Made by a program: the position numbers and the translations under genes
The notes under the pieces: generated by a model
What the model was told of the DNA's origin: nothing
The model's input: the letters and a program-made list of their open reading frames with translations, nothing else
Database searches by the model: none
Virus record (IMG/VR): IMGVR_UViG_3300010885_037170
Location: 1-22,810 of that record
DNA length: 22,810 bases
Strand: one strand, 5' to 3'
From: a virus
In this document: positions 7,486 to 15,093 of the stretch, one piece after another
How the letters are laid out: the number at the start of each line of letters is the position of its first letter
Numbering within the stretch: position 1 is the first letter of the stretch

Positions 7486-7919
7486 TCGCGTTCGAATACT
7501 TCGATTTCTGTCCGCTCGTCCCCCTTCCGGCATCCGTGCTGTGCGAATTCGAGAATGACGGTCTTTGGATCATCGTCCGGGATAATGCCAGCGCGTCGGA
7601 TCGCGTCGATGAGGGGCTTGCATCCCCCGGCCAGGTTGTCAGCGTCGAGCGAGCGGGCGGCGTAGCGGGTGATCAGCAGGCGGAATCTTGGAGTGCCGCA
7701 TCCAGCGCCCGCTTTGCCTCCTGCTTGGCTTTGTGGGCTACTGTCCAATGCTTGTGTAGCAGTTTGTTGAGTGACGGAGTGAGATAGCCCATGAGGATGA
7801 GCTTTTGTTTTCGGGTCCAGTTTTGGTTTTGCATGAATGGTGGCGCCTGGTGCGAAAAATGATCCGTCCGGCTGTTTGGAAAATCCGAGTTTTTGCAATT
7901 GGTCTGTGGTGAATGGCAT
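7476..7919 (-). CDS. RusA-like Holliday junction resolvase
   Basis: 147 residues. The C-terminal half carries the RusA pattern: SLDADNLAGGCKPLIDAIRR (residues 90-109), giving Asp92, Asp94, Asn95 and Lys101, then AGIIPDDDPKTVILEF with the acidic cluster Asp115-117, and a basic RKGDERTEIEVF strand. In RusA, paired aspartates bind the metal for cutting branched DNA. The N-terminal about 75 residues are longer than in E. coli RusA and look unstructured. In phages these enzymes resolve replication and recombination intermediates before packaging, which fits its place between the replication module and the terminase. No RBS is obvious at the ATG (7917-7919). Confidence 0.75.
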   Translation of the reverse strand: MPFTTDQLQKLGFSKQPDGSFFAPGATIHAKPKLDPKTKAHPHGLSHSVTQQTATQALDSSPQSQAGGKAGAGCGTPRFRLLITRYAARSLDADNLAGGCKPLIDAIRRAGIIPDDDPKTVILEFAQHGCRKGDERTEIEVFERDLD

Positions 7920-8166
7920 GATGGTTAAAAAGTGGGGATTGTCGGGAATGTCGGTTTTGGCGGGTGTTTTGACATCCTATTAGGAAAACACTGTTTTTAA
8001 TTTTCCCTTACGCGATAGGATTAGGAAACTACCTGTAAACCCGACATTCCCGACAAAAACCGCAGTGTTTTGATTCATTTTTTAGCCTTGAAAAATAAAG
8101 ATGGTGAAAAAGTAGGTTTTTCCCGACTTTCCCGAACTGTCGGTTTTGTCGGGTTTGATGAGCATC
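7920..8166. other. Candidate replication origin / operator: GTCGGG-box array
   Basis: A 247-base gap with no gene. It contains a perfect 16-bp inverted repeat (TTGTCGGGAATGTCGG at 7939-7954 and its complement at 8041-8056) enclosing 86 AT-rich bases. A second palindromic group at 8122-8153 holds two GTCGGG-type boxes pointing each way. About eight GTCGG boxes are present, usually in pairs about nine bases apart. ATTAGGAAA is repeated at 7979-7987 and 8020-8028 inside the AT-rich part. Inverted iteron-like boxes beside an easily melted stretch, next to the primase-helicase gene, suggest an origin or an autoregulatory site. The function is inferred. Confidence 0.5.
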
Positions 8167-10599
8167 TTATCCGGCAAGCTCCAAAATGTTCGATTGTTCG
8201 TCAATTTTCAGCCTCATGTCATTGATGACCGGGTATTCCCGGGCGTTCGTTTCGGATGAAAAACCACGGTCAATCATGACAGATTTGATCTTTCGAGTGC
8301 CACGATAACGGGGCGTTTCTCCATTTCTTTCGCACCACACGAGGTAAATCTTTGAGAGGTCAGACACCCGGACCGTGTGCCCAAGATGCTTCTCTGTGCA
8401 TTCGGTCAGGAATGCTCCGAACTGGTCCGATTCATCCCGATAATCCTTTGTTGCCTCGACCACCTGGGCGGGTGGCCGCAATCCGATGTCCCGGCTTTCC
8501 AAAAGCCCGCGGATCGCCCAATTGAGGATGCCCGCGGCCTCGGCCTCGAATTCAGCAAGAATTTCATGGCGTGGCCGGCGTTCATTTTCTGCAATCGTAA
8601 CGAGGAACGGGATCAGATGGACCCGGCGCCAGATACCCTCATCCGTGCCTGTGATTTCCGGCTTGTGGTTCCCCATCAGCCAAAGCTTGTGGGTTGGGTT
8701 GAACGAGTATGGAGATTCAAACGGCCGGCGTGCATTCATGGCGTCGCCACCAGTGATCGCCTTCACCTGCGAATCTGCCAGCTTGCGCCCCTCCGGGATC
8801 TCATCCGTGAGAACGACCCGCTTCCCTTCCATGGATGCCTTGTGGTAGTCAAAATTATTATCCGACTTCGCGGCCAGGAGTGCAGCAATTGGAACGGTTG
8901 TCATGAGGTCACCCAAGAGGATTTTCAGGACACCGTAAAAAGTGGATTTTCCGTTCGCTCCCTTTCCGTAGGCAAAAAACAGCGCGTCACCGTGAACGCG
9001 GCCGGTCAGACTATATCCGACCGCCCGGGCGAGATAAACGCGGGTTTCCACGTCCGGGAAAAACCGCTCGAGAAATCCAATCCATTTCGGGCACTCGGCG
9101 GCGGGATCAAATGCAATGGGCGAACGAACGGTTGCATTGTCAGACGGCCGGTGTTCCCGGAAAACCCCTTCGGCAAAGTCGAGCGTGCCATTGAGGACAA
9201 CAAGAATGTCCTGATTCGAGTCAAACGCAGTAGCCGGAAGGTTGATCTCACGGAGGGCAAATTTTTCCACCGACGAAATGTATTCCCACTTTCGGAGCAT
9301 ATCGCACCGGAATTGAAACCCGGCGTGTTCTTTTTCCCGGGGGTCTTTCTTTTTGTCCGGAGCGGGATCTTTGGCAATCTCTGCCCGGATGGAATCTGCC
9401 ATCTTGGAATAAACCTCGCAGAGCGTATCCGAAATGTCCCAGGGCGTTGAATGGGCAGCGTCCCGGCGCCAAAGCCCTTCCTCGTAAATCATCCACATTT
9501 TCGCGTGAACATTCCAGACGCGCAGGCCCCGGCGCATTTCGCACCACAGGCGGGCGTCTCCGGCCTGCCCGGTATTGAACGCGTGCATGATCCGCTCGCG
9601 GGTCAATTCGGTAGCGATGCAGGCAGGAGCCGTGTCCGTTTCCGGATTTTCTCCCTGTCCCGGGCCCCGTTCACTATCGGCAAAACGAATTCGACCAGCC
9701 CACCGCTTGCGATTCCATGCGGCACGGGCGTCAAACCCGTGAAGGCTGGCAATGTGGGCAAGTGTTCCAATTCCTACCTGTTTGAGCCGCGCCTTGTGCT
9801 TTCCGACATACTCTCCTTCTTTTTCCTCCGGGCTCCATTGGTGAAGAATCCGGGCACCGTCAGCCATGGGAAGGACCGACCACACCGCCGACGCGATCCG
9901 CAGCCACGTATCATAATCCGGCCGCGGTGGAACGAACGTCAGCATTTCCGCAATGTCTGCCGCCGTGGTTTCAACAGGCGGTCGCCACGACTCGACCTCG
10001 GGAAGTGATTCAATGACCGGGATTGGCGTGACATCCTCGCTGGTTTCAAGATCTGGATCATGGGAAACGAAACAGAGCCGCATGGGGTCTTTCGTTGCCC
10101 GGTCGAGCCGCAAGCCGTGGACGTCGCGAAAATGAGCCTCGGCAGCAAACCAACTATCCTTGTGGCGTTCGGTATCAATTGATACCACCGCCTTGAGCCC
10201 TTCACCGGACGGCCCGACAAAGACCGCGCAAACGTGAGGGTCAGCGATCAACGCGGCACGCTTGGCAGCGACGGCCCCTGCATCAGAAAGAATCGGGTTA
10301 TCCTTGAGATCAAAATCCGCCTGGAGCCATCCGGAATGGGTGATTGCCTTCGCTTCCGGAGAAAGGTCACGTTCGCGTGACAGGCAATGGCAGGAGATTG
10401 TTACGGCCGGCAATTCGCGCTTCTTGTGATCGTAGCGCACCCGGTCACCGCGGCGAATGTGTTCACGGCAAATTGAAATCTTGCGTTCCCACCTGCCATT
10501 TTTCATGGCGGACAAAAATTCTTTGAGTGGTATTGCCTGATCCGGCTCTTGTGCGAGCGCGGAAGGGAAAATTGAAATAAGTGTGTCGAGTGTGTTCAT
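8167..10599 (-). CDS. Primase-helicase fusion (BT4734-like primase domain plus SF3/D5 helicase)
   Basis: An 810-residue replication protein. Residues about 40-200 match the BT4734/VirE-N-like domain, probably an archaeo-eukaryotic primase relative: ADFD (94-97) would be the metal site and GPSGEGLKAVVS (129-140) the next strand. Residues about 215-290 resemble a PriCT-type linker (DYDTWLRIASAVWSVLP). The C-terminal half is a D5-type superfamily 3 helicase: Walker A GKGANGKST (545-553), Walker B VVLTDEIPEG (595-604), sensor LWLMGNHKP (639-647) and arginine finger IWRRV (656-660). It probably primes and unwinds at the phage origin; no DNA polymerase is seen in the window, so host polymerase is likely used. 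Repeat copy E lies 9 bases upstream of the start, where no Shine-Dalgarno is visible. Confidence 0.88.
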   Translation of the reverse strand: MNTLDTLISIFPSALAQEPDQAIPLKEFLSAMKNGRWERKISICREHIRRGDRVRYDHKKRELPAVTISCHCLSRERDLSPEAKAITHSGWLQADFDLKDNPILSDAGAVAAKRAALIADPHVCAVFVGPSGEGLKAVVSIDTERHKDSWFAAEAHFRDVHGLRLDRATKDPMRLCFVSHDPDLETSEDVTPIPVIESLPEVESWRPPVETTAADIAEMLTFVPPRPDYDTWLRIASAVWSVLPMADGARILHQWSPEEKEGEYVGKHKARLKQVGIGTLAHIASLHGFDARAAWNRKRWAGRIRFADSERGPGQGENPETDTAPACIATELTRERIMHAFNTGQAGDARLWCEMRRGLRVWNVHAKMWMIYEEGLWRRDAAHSTPWDISDTLCEVYSKMADSIRAEIAKDPAPDKKKDPREKEHAGFQFRCDMLRKWEYISSVEKFALREINLPATAFDSNQDILVVLNGTLDFAEGVFREHRPSDNATVRSPIAFDPAAECPKWIGFLERFFPDVETRVYLARAVGYSLTGRVHGDALFFAYGKGANGKSTFYGVLKILLGDLMTTVPIAALLAAKSDNNFDYHKASMEGKRVVLTDEIPEGRKLADSQVKAITGGDAMNARRPFESPYSFNPTHKLWLMGNHKPEITGTDEGIWRRVHLIPFLVTIAENERRPRHEILAEFEAEAAGILNWAIRGLLESRDIGLRPPAQVVEATKDYRDESDQFGAFLTECTEKHLGHTVRVSDLSKIYLVWCERNGETPRYRGTRKIKSVMIDRGFSSETNAREYPVINDMRLKIDEQSNILELAG

Positions 10600-10737
10600 G
10601 AAAATATGAGGGTGTCAGTCAAGAGAGGCAGGTTTCAAGTGGGGAGCGAATAATGCTTTCGCCTGATGACATCTGTCAAAAGTCCTAAGTGTTTGGTTTT
10701 GTTGTCCATAGTATTTTTGATAACGGACGGCAGTCAG
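10600..10737 (-). promoter_or_regulatory. Gap upstream of primase gene with candidate promoter
   Basis: A 138-base non-coding stretch. Reading the minus strand, TTGACA (10674-10679) and CATTAT (10650-10655) are 18 bases apart, a plausible sigma70-type -35/-10 pair that would start transcription near 10643. The resulting leader carries repeat copy E and then the primase ATG. The -10 matches only four of six consensus bases, so this is a moderate prediction. Confidence 0.4.
10609..10624 (+). repeat. Dispersed 16-bp repeat, copy E (before primase gene)
   Basis: Exact copy of AGGGTGTCAGTCAAGA, 9 bases from the primase start codon and downstream of a candidate promoter. Confidence 0.8.
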
Positions 10738-11049
10738 TTAATCATTGTTCGGCAAAAGAATAGTGATCGCCTTGTGAGGATCGACTTGATACCAAGGCCA
10801 GTCCACTCCCATGTCATCGCACTCCTGCTTGTATGCTGGCCTGCCATGCGCGAAGTAGATCGGCGTTCCTGCCGGATATTCGTCCAGCCATGCGTCCTTG
10901 AATGCCATGTCCATTGCGTCTTCCAGCTTTTTGCAGCATCCATTCCATTCGTCGGCTTCGAGGTCCATCGTGTAGAGCCATCGGCCACGATAATACCGAA
11001 CAGTCGATGGAGCTAACACAGCCCCGTCCACGGTTTCACTGGTTTTCAT
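10738..11049 (-). CDS. Small acidic protein of unknown function, between helicase and primase genes
   Basis: 103 residues, starting at the ATG at 11049 because a consensus RBS (AAGGAGG) lies six bases upstream. The reading frame stays open further upstream, but that part runs antiparallel in codon use inside the helicase gene and is not used. The protein is rich in Trp, Asp and Glu (YYRGRWLYTMDLEADEWNG, MGVDWPWYQVDPHKA). It has a helix, KKLEDAMDMAFKDAWLDEYP, and an aromatic C-terminal half. It has no signal or membrane segment. Its place within the replication module suggests a replication accessory or DNA-mimic-like protein, but nothing in it identifies the function. Confidence 0.7.
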   Translation of the reverse strand: MKTSETVDGAVLAPSTVRYYRGRWLYTMDLEADEWNGCCKKLEDAMDMAFKDAWLDEYPAGTPIYFAHGRPAYKQECDDMGVDWPWYQVDPHKAITILLPNND

Positions 11050-11092
11050 GCATCCTCCTTCTGGGCTGTGCAGCTCATCGCGGCGTTCGCAT

Positions 11093-12514
11093 TCATAAGT
11101 TCCTGTAAAAGTGGATTGCCGCTTCCGATACATGGACACCCTTGATCCATTCCTTGAGGAACAAGCCAGAGAGCGAGCGCAGGCGGGAAAGTGCGACGTA
11201 TGCTTGCCCAGGCTCACGCGCGGCCCGGATGTCGATATGTGCCCGGTCGAGCGTAAGACCTTGGCTTTTGTGAATCGTAAGTGCGTATGCCGGCCGCAAT
11301 GGGATTTGATGCATCGCGGCTGAATCGTCACGTTGCGGATCAAACGTCCATGTTCTAGCCACAAGCTGAATTGTGGAACCATTGTCGATCGTGACCCATA
11401 CCGATTCGCTATCCATTTCCTTAACCGTTCCACATTGCCCGTTGACCGCGGAAAGCCCTCCTACCTCATCGGTGATATTGGATGTCACCATCACCCGCGC
11501 CCCAACCTTGAGAATTAGAACGGCGGGAGTGATTGAATTCTTGGCAATGAAATCTGCCTCATGTTCCGGCCCTTCAAAATCGGCATTGTAGGTTCGCTCC
11601 GGGGAATCGATTTCCCCGATTTGGTAAGAGTTCCACTTGTCCACCTGGGCGTTGTGAGTCATGAGCCGGACAACCCGGCGATCCACGAACATCTTGACCC
11701 GTGAGGAAAGCACATCGGCCACCGCACGCGAGATCCGGCCCTCACGGAAATTGTTCAATGCCTCGACAAACAACGGCTCATCCTGCCGGTGGATCGTGGT
11801 CAGATAGGCGGCTTGAAATCGTGCCAGCGCCCACGACTTTGCAAAGAATGCCCAGTCGTATTTTCCATCCTTTGCCACAGGGGGAAGTTGCAGAAAGTCA
11901 CCGACCGCGATGATTTGAATTCCACCAAACGGGCGGGAGTCTCCGCGAATCTGTTGAAAGTGAAAATTGAGGTAGTCAAGAACCCGCCCGGGAAGCATGG
12001 AAATTTCGTCAATGACAAGGCATTCCGAGCGTGCCACGCGACGAAATGCCGCAACTCGAGACATCGGCATCCGGCCAAGGTTAAGGAAATCCCAATAATG
12101 CTGGTGCGATTGACCAGCAGCGGGCCCGAGCCCAATACCTGACCAACGATAAACGGTATGCGCTGGCAAAGCGACCCCGGCACGGCGACGAAATTGATCT
12201 TGTAAGTTCAGAGCGGCGATCCCGGTTGTCGCGCACACGTCGACCGACCGGAACGATTGTCCGATGAATTCCAAAAGCGTCGTGCTTTTCCCGGTTCCCG
12301 CCATGCCGGACAGGAACAGATTCCCGCCCCCCTGCATCATGTCGACCGCACGTTGTTGTTCTGCGTCGAGTTTAGTAGTCGATGACCCGGCCTTTGAATA
12401 GTCGGATTGCGACGGCGAGGAATCGAGCTTCCGGATCGTCTGGACCATTGAGCCATCCGGTGCTGTGGGCAACAAGAAGTTCCCTTGCGATACGGGCAGG
12501 TTCATTGTTGTCAT
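11093..12514 (-). CDS. PIF1/RecD-type superfamily 1B DNA helicase
   Basis: 473 residues with a nearly complete set of PIF1-type motifs: Walker A GMAGTGKST (70-78), motif Ia ATTGIAAL (95-102), motif II VIDEISML (167-174), motif III GDFLQLPPV (205-213), the motif after it ending TTIHRQ, motif V TIHKSQGLTLD (413-423) and motif VI GQAYVALSR (436-444). These are 5'-3' helicases that unwind forks, G-quadruplexes and R-loops or assist recombination. The N-terminal 45 residues are unstructured. The gene begins 3 bases after the preceding stop. Together with the primase-helicase, SSB and RusA proteins it forms a self-contained replication and recombination set. Confidence 0.92.
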   Translation of the reverse strand: MTTMNLPVSQGNFLLPTAPDGSMVQTIRKLDSSPSQSDYSKAGSSTTKLDAEQQRAVDMMQGGGNLFLSGMAGTGKSTTLLEFIGQSFRSVDVCATTGIAALNLQDQFRRRAGVALPAHTVYRWSGIGLGPAAGQSHQHYWDFLNLGRMPMSRVAAFRRVARSECLVIDEISMLPGRVLDYLNFHFQQIRGDSRPFGGIQIIAVGDFLQLPPVAKDGKYDWAFFAKSWALARFQAAYLTTIHRQDEPLFVEALNNFREGRISRAVADVLSSRVKMFVDRRVVRLMTHNAQVDKWNSYQIGEIDSPERTYNADFEGPEHEADFIAKNSITPAVLILKVGARVMVTSNITDEVGGLSAVNGQCGTVKEMDSESVWVTIDNGSTIQLVARTWTFDPQRDDSAAMHQIPLRPAYALTIHKSQGLTLDRAHIDIRAAREPGQAYVALSRLRSLSGLFLKEWIKGVHVSEAAIHFYRNL

Positions 12515-12517
12515 CGG

Positions 12518-12943
12518 TCAAAATGGGTTGCCCGAATGCGGGCGGTTGATCAGCGGAAGACGCATGATCAGAATCGGCGGTTGAAATTGCCGTGCCTGGA
12601 CTGCCAGCCACGCGTGACCGCTGTCCGGTTCGATCACAATCCCCATGTCGCTCTCGAATGAGTGAAGCGAGTCGAACCACTCCCAGGCTGCGTCCGGCGC
12701 TCCCTGGTCCGGGTGATGCATCGGCAACCGCTCGCCCGCTTCCATGGCCCCCAACTCCCTTTGTGGAGCCGGGGGTTGATATTTTGGGAGCATTGGCGGT
12801 GCGGATGCGTCGAGGGTTTGTTTGATAGACGCGGCCAATTTTGCCCGTTCGTCAGCAGCTTTGATTTTTACCCCACTATCAGCGGGAGCCGGTTGACCGG
12901 CCCCCGCTGATTTGCGGGCTATGATTTCGGCAAGGGTTGGCAT
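12518..12943 (-). CDS. Hypothetical protein between coiled-coil and helicase genes
   Basis: 141 residues starting MPTLAEIIARKSAGAG. The start is the ATG at 12943, one base after the previous stop (TGACATG); the longer open frame upstream lies inside the coiled-coil gene and is not used. The N-terminal half is Ala/Pro-rich and probably flexible. The C-terminal half has a compact-looking WEWFDSLHSFESDMGIVIEP followed by GHAWLAVQARQFQPPILIMR and ends in NPF. No family is recognised. Position suggests a replication or recombination accessory role, which is inference only. Confidence 0.7.
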   Translation of the reverse strand: MPTLAEIIARKSAGAGQPAPADSGVKIKAADERAKLAASIKQTLDASAPPMLPKYQPPAPQRELGAMEAGERLPMHHPDQGAPDAAWEWFDSLHSFESDMGIVIEPDSGHAWLAVQARQFQPPILIMRLPLINRPHSGNPF

Positions 12944-12944
12944 G

Positions 12945-13694
12945 TCAGTAGTCGAAAGATTCGACGTTGACCGGATCGGCCCCGCGGACGATTGCGCTCG
13001 CAGCCTGCCAGATCCGAAGCCCCGGGATTGGTTTCCCTGCATTCGGCTTGAGAATCGCACGGATCGCAGGACCGTTTTCCGACACAATGCAAAGTTCCGG
13101 CCTCGCCGCAAAAAGTGCGTTGATGTCAGTGACTTCAAACTTCCAAGCTGTGCGTGTGCTTACTCCCTCGATCTTCGGACCTTCCGCCTCAATCACGGCA
13201 AGCTGACTGGCCGCGATAGCGTCCGCCGCCTCTGCCCGGGCAGCATCCGCCGCCTCCTCGTCACCGGCAGCAAGTGCCGCCGCCTGTTTCTCCTGCATTT
13301 TCTCGAGTGCCGCCGCCTGTTCCTTGGCCGCTTCCTCGCGTTCCTTTTCCGCCTTCCGCCTCGCGGCCTCCTGGTAAGAACCGACGAGTGTTTCAAGCCT
13401 GCTTTTCTCGGCTTCGAGCGGAGCCAGGTATTCCTTGGCGACCGAATCAATCCGCTTTCCGACTTCCAACACAGGCGCCTTGACTTCCTTCCGGCTGGAT
13501 TCTACCGACCGCACAAGCGACACGACAGTTGTCAATGCCGCCGCCGCCTGGTCGAGATCCGCAACGCTGGCAATTGCCTTGACGTTGCCGGAAGCGAGCA
13601 GGGCGACCGACCGCGCATTGAACGCGGCCGGCGTGAGTTCGATTTCCGGACGGGGCAGGGGACCAGAAACGACAATTTCAAGTTTGTCGCTCAT
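12945..13694 (-). CDS. Coiled-coil phage protein of the recombination module
   Basis: 249 residues. Residues about 50-170 are a long charged coiled coil, starting near VADLDQAAAALTTVVSLVRS with KAPVLEVGKRIDSVAKEYL, then a Lys/Glu/Ala-rich stretch (RRKAEKEREEAAKEQAAALE). The C-terminal domain contains TAWKFEVTDINALFAARPEL and GKPIPGLRIWQAASAIVR. This layout, with an alpha coiled coil followed by a W.FEVTD...L...P domain ending in PGLR.W, is shared by phage proteins often encoded near SSB, RecT or exonuclease genes (DUF1351-like proteins have a similar form). Their function is unclear. It is joined to the HTH gene by an ATGA overlap. Confidence 0.75.
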   Translation of the reverse strand: MSDKLEIVVSGPLPRPEIELTPAAFNARSVALLASGNVKAIASVADLDQAAAALTTVVSLVRSVESSRKEVKAPVLEVGKRIDSVAKEYLAPLEAEKSRLETLVGSYQEAARRKAEKEREEAAKEQAAALEKMQEKQAAALAAGDEEAADAARAEAADAIAASQLAVIEAEGPKIEGVSTRTAWKFEVTDINALFAARPELCIVSENGPAIRAILKPNAGKPIPGLRIWQAASAIVRGADPVNVESFDY

Positions 13695-13873
13695 AGACGA
13701 ACCGTCGCCTCCCGTTCGATGCGTTCGATTTCTTCCGGCAAATATCTAACGGATTTGCCGAGTTTGAGAAACGCAAGCTGTCCGGCTTTCTCGCGCCTTT
13801 TAAGGGTTTCAGTTGAAACCTGCCAACGATCAGCGAGCGTGCGGCGTGTGTAATGCTGTTTTTGATCGCTCAC
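13691..13873 (-). CDS. Excisionase-like / MerR-type HTH protein
   Basis: 60 residues. YTRRTLADRWQVSTETLKRR is a winged-helix MerR/excisionase-type HTH (HTH_17-like), followed by the wing GQLAFLKLGKSVRYLPEEIE. Such small proteins act as excisionases (bending DNA at att) or as regulators. This one lies 3 kb from the integrase inside the replication operon, with ATGA overlaps on both sides, so it would be made early in lytic growth. That fits an excisionase but does not prove it. It is the only excisionase-like gene seen in the window. Confidence 0.7.
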   Translation of the reverse strand: MSDQKQHYTRRTLADRWQVSTETLKRREKAGQLAFLKLGKSVRYLPEEIERIEREATVRL

Positions 13874-14283
13874 TTTGTGTATTCTCCTTGTTCGGATTCA
13901 CTTGTCAGGTCGAGCACAAGTTGACGATCAGCGTCCGTCATTTCGCGCACCCATACCCGCTCCCCCGTATCGTCACGGGTGCAGGTTTTAAGGTTCAGTT
14001 CAGGAGTCTCAAACGTGACCGTGCATTCCGTGTCTTTGATGTCGTATCCACGGCTGATCCGGCCCGTCTGAGCAGTCACGCGAGCCTCAACCGCGCTGAT
14101 CCTGCTTTTCCATTCGTCCCGCACGCTCTTGAAATCATCGTCGAGTTGGCGCAATTCGATTTGGGATGCCGCAAGATCCTTCCCCGCCTCAACCATCTGA
14201 TCAGTCGAGAGGGGATGACGGCAGGACTCACGAGATTTTGACGTTCGAGCCTTTGGCGATTCTGCTTCGATTTTCTTATCCAT
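13870..14283 (-). CDS. Hypothetical phage protein with helical and beta halves
   Basis: 137 residues. The N-terminal 70 residues are charged and helical (DLAASQIELRQLDDDFKSVR). The rest is beta-rich: GYDIKDTECTVTFETPEL, LKTCTRDDTGERVWVREMTD, then DADRQLVLDLTSE. The 'T.R.DTGE.V..R.MT..' pattern is familiar from unnamed proteins of phage recombination modules. Its RBS (AAGGAGG) lies within the end of the SSB-like gene, and the stop overlaps the HTH gene by four bases. The function is unknown. Confidence 0.7.
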   Translation of the reverse strand: MDKKIEAESPKARTSKSRESCRHPLSTDQMVEAGKDLAASQIELRQLDDDFKSVRDEWKSRISAVEARVTAQTGRISRGYDIKDTECTVTFETPELNLKTCTRDDTGERVWVREMTDADRQLVLDLTSESEQGEYTK

Positions 14284-14286
14284 GGC

Positions 14287-15033
14287 CTAGAAGTCCTCCT
14301 TCGGAGCGTCGTTCAGAGCCTCGTTTGCGAGCGCAAGAGCAGCGGCCAGACGTTTATCGTCGGCGGTTGCCTTCTTGTTCCCCTCGTGGACCGGAAGCCA
14401 GTTGGTGACAAGCTTCTTGATCGCCTCGGCATCCAGGTCGCGCAATTCAACACCGGCATGTTTGCCGACATGGACCTTGACCTTTGTCCAATCCTCGCCG
14501 GCCTTGGTGCCATCGACCTGTTCAGGTCCCGGAGTCCCATCGGTGGGCTTGGCCGCGCCACGGTAGGAAGCTTCCTCGCCATTGGCCTCGCGGTCTTTTT
14601 TGCGGGTGAACTTGCCGGACGGTTCGAGCGGCTTACCGTTTTTGAGTCCGGTGCAAGCAACGATATTGGCGAACACGTCTCCCGTCTCGCCCGTCTCGTG
14701 AGTGATGACGAGTTGTGCCGAACGGCCCAACAAGTCTTCTGTGTCGAATTCGGTTTCCTCCGCAGCCGTCAGGTCGCGCCCGAGCCACTGCCGCAGGAAT
14801 TTTCGGAAGTTCGCCTTTTCGTTCAGGCTCGGGGTGAATCCCCGGCTCCAAACACATTGCGGGCTTCCGTCCTCGCGGGCCGGGGCGTCCGTCTCGAATA
14901 CGAGTTGGAAGACTTCCCGTTCACCGAATTTCGATTGCTGTTTTTTCATGGGTGTCACGTCAACGCAGACAGCCCGGAATGTTCCTTCTTCATGCGGGGT
15001 AAAATTCCCGCCTTGCTTTTTCGATAGTTTCAT
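14287..15033 (-). CDS. Probable phage single-stranded DNA-binding protein
   Basis: 248 residues. An N-terminal OB-fold-like region (residues about 15-130) includes EEGTFRAVCVDVTPMKKQQS, REVFQLVFETDA, then NFRKFLRQWLGRDLTAAEE and LLGRSAQLVITHE. This pattern is typical of phage SSB-type proteins in the wider DUF669/SSB group. A linker with charged and Gly/Pro residues leads to a helical segment and an acidic tail ending in Phe (APKEDF), like the protein-interaction tip of bacterial SSBs. The RBS AAAGGAAA is 7 bases before ATG. It heads the replication genes and would coat displaced strands for the primase-helicase and PIF1 helicase. The family is assigned by pattern, not by search. Confidence 0.65.
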   Translation of the reverse strand: MKLSKKQGGNFTPHEEGTFRAVCVDVTPMKKQQSKFGEREVFQLVFETDAPAREDGSPQCVWSRGFTPSLNEKANFRKFLRQWLGRDLTAAEETEFDTEDLLGRSAQLVITHETGETGDVFANIVACTGLKNGKPLEPSGKFTRKKDREANGEEASYRGAAKPTDGTPGPEQVDGTKAGEDWTKVKVHVGKHAGVELRDLDAEAIKKLVTNWLPVHEGNKKATADDKRLAAALALANEALNDAPKEDF

Positions 15034-15062
15034 GTTTTTCCTTTTTTTGTTGTTTTTCCACT

Positions 15063-15093
15063 CCCCCGCTTCCGGCGCTTACCGGGGCGGGGG
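15063..15093. promoter_or_regulatory. Strong GC hairpin upstream of the SSB-like gene
   Basis: CCCCCGC (15063-15069) pairs with GCGGGGG (15087-15093), and an inner CCGG (15072-15075) can pair with CCGG at 15082-15085. On the minus strand it precedes the SSB RBS by about 20 bases and lacks a following U-run, so it is more likely an attenuator, RNA-processing or stability element than a terminator. Confidence 0.45.

Noticed and set aside
8377-9450. A 357-codon plus-strand open frame opposite the primase-helicase
   Set aside because: The opposite strand holds all helicase motifs in frame; the plus-strand product has no recognisable domain.
1633-10624. The 16-bp repeats read as sigma70 promoters (TTGACT as -35 box on the minus strand)
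   Set aside because: No copy has a good -10 hexamer 16-18 bases downstream, and in copies B and E the start codon would fall before or inside the -10 region.
11050-11433. Upstream extension of the 10738-11049 gene
   Set aside because: It lies inside the PIF1 helicase gene in another frame, while a consensus RBS marks the ATG at 11049.
12944-13138. Upstream extension of the 12518-12943 gene
   Set aside because: It overlaps the coiled-coil gene out of frame; the ATG at 12943 follows the previous stop by one base.
12912-13853. A 313-codon plus-strand open frame opposite the coiled-coil gene
   Set aside because: The long frame follows from the low stop frequency opposite a GC-biased coiled-coil gene; its Arg/Phe/Leu-rich product is not protein-like.
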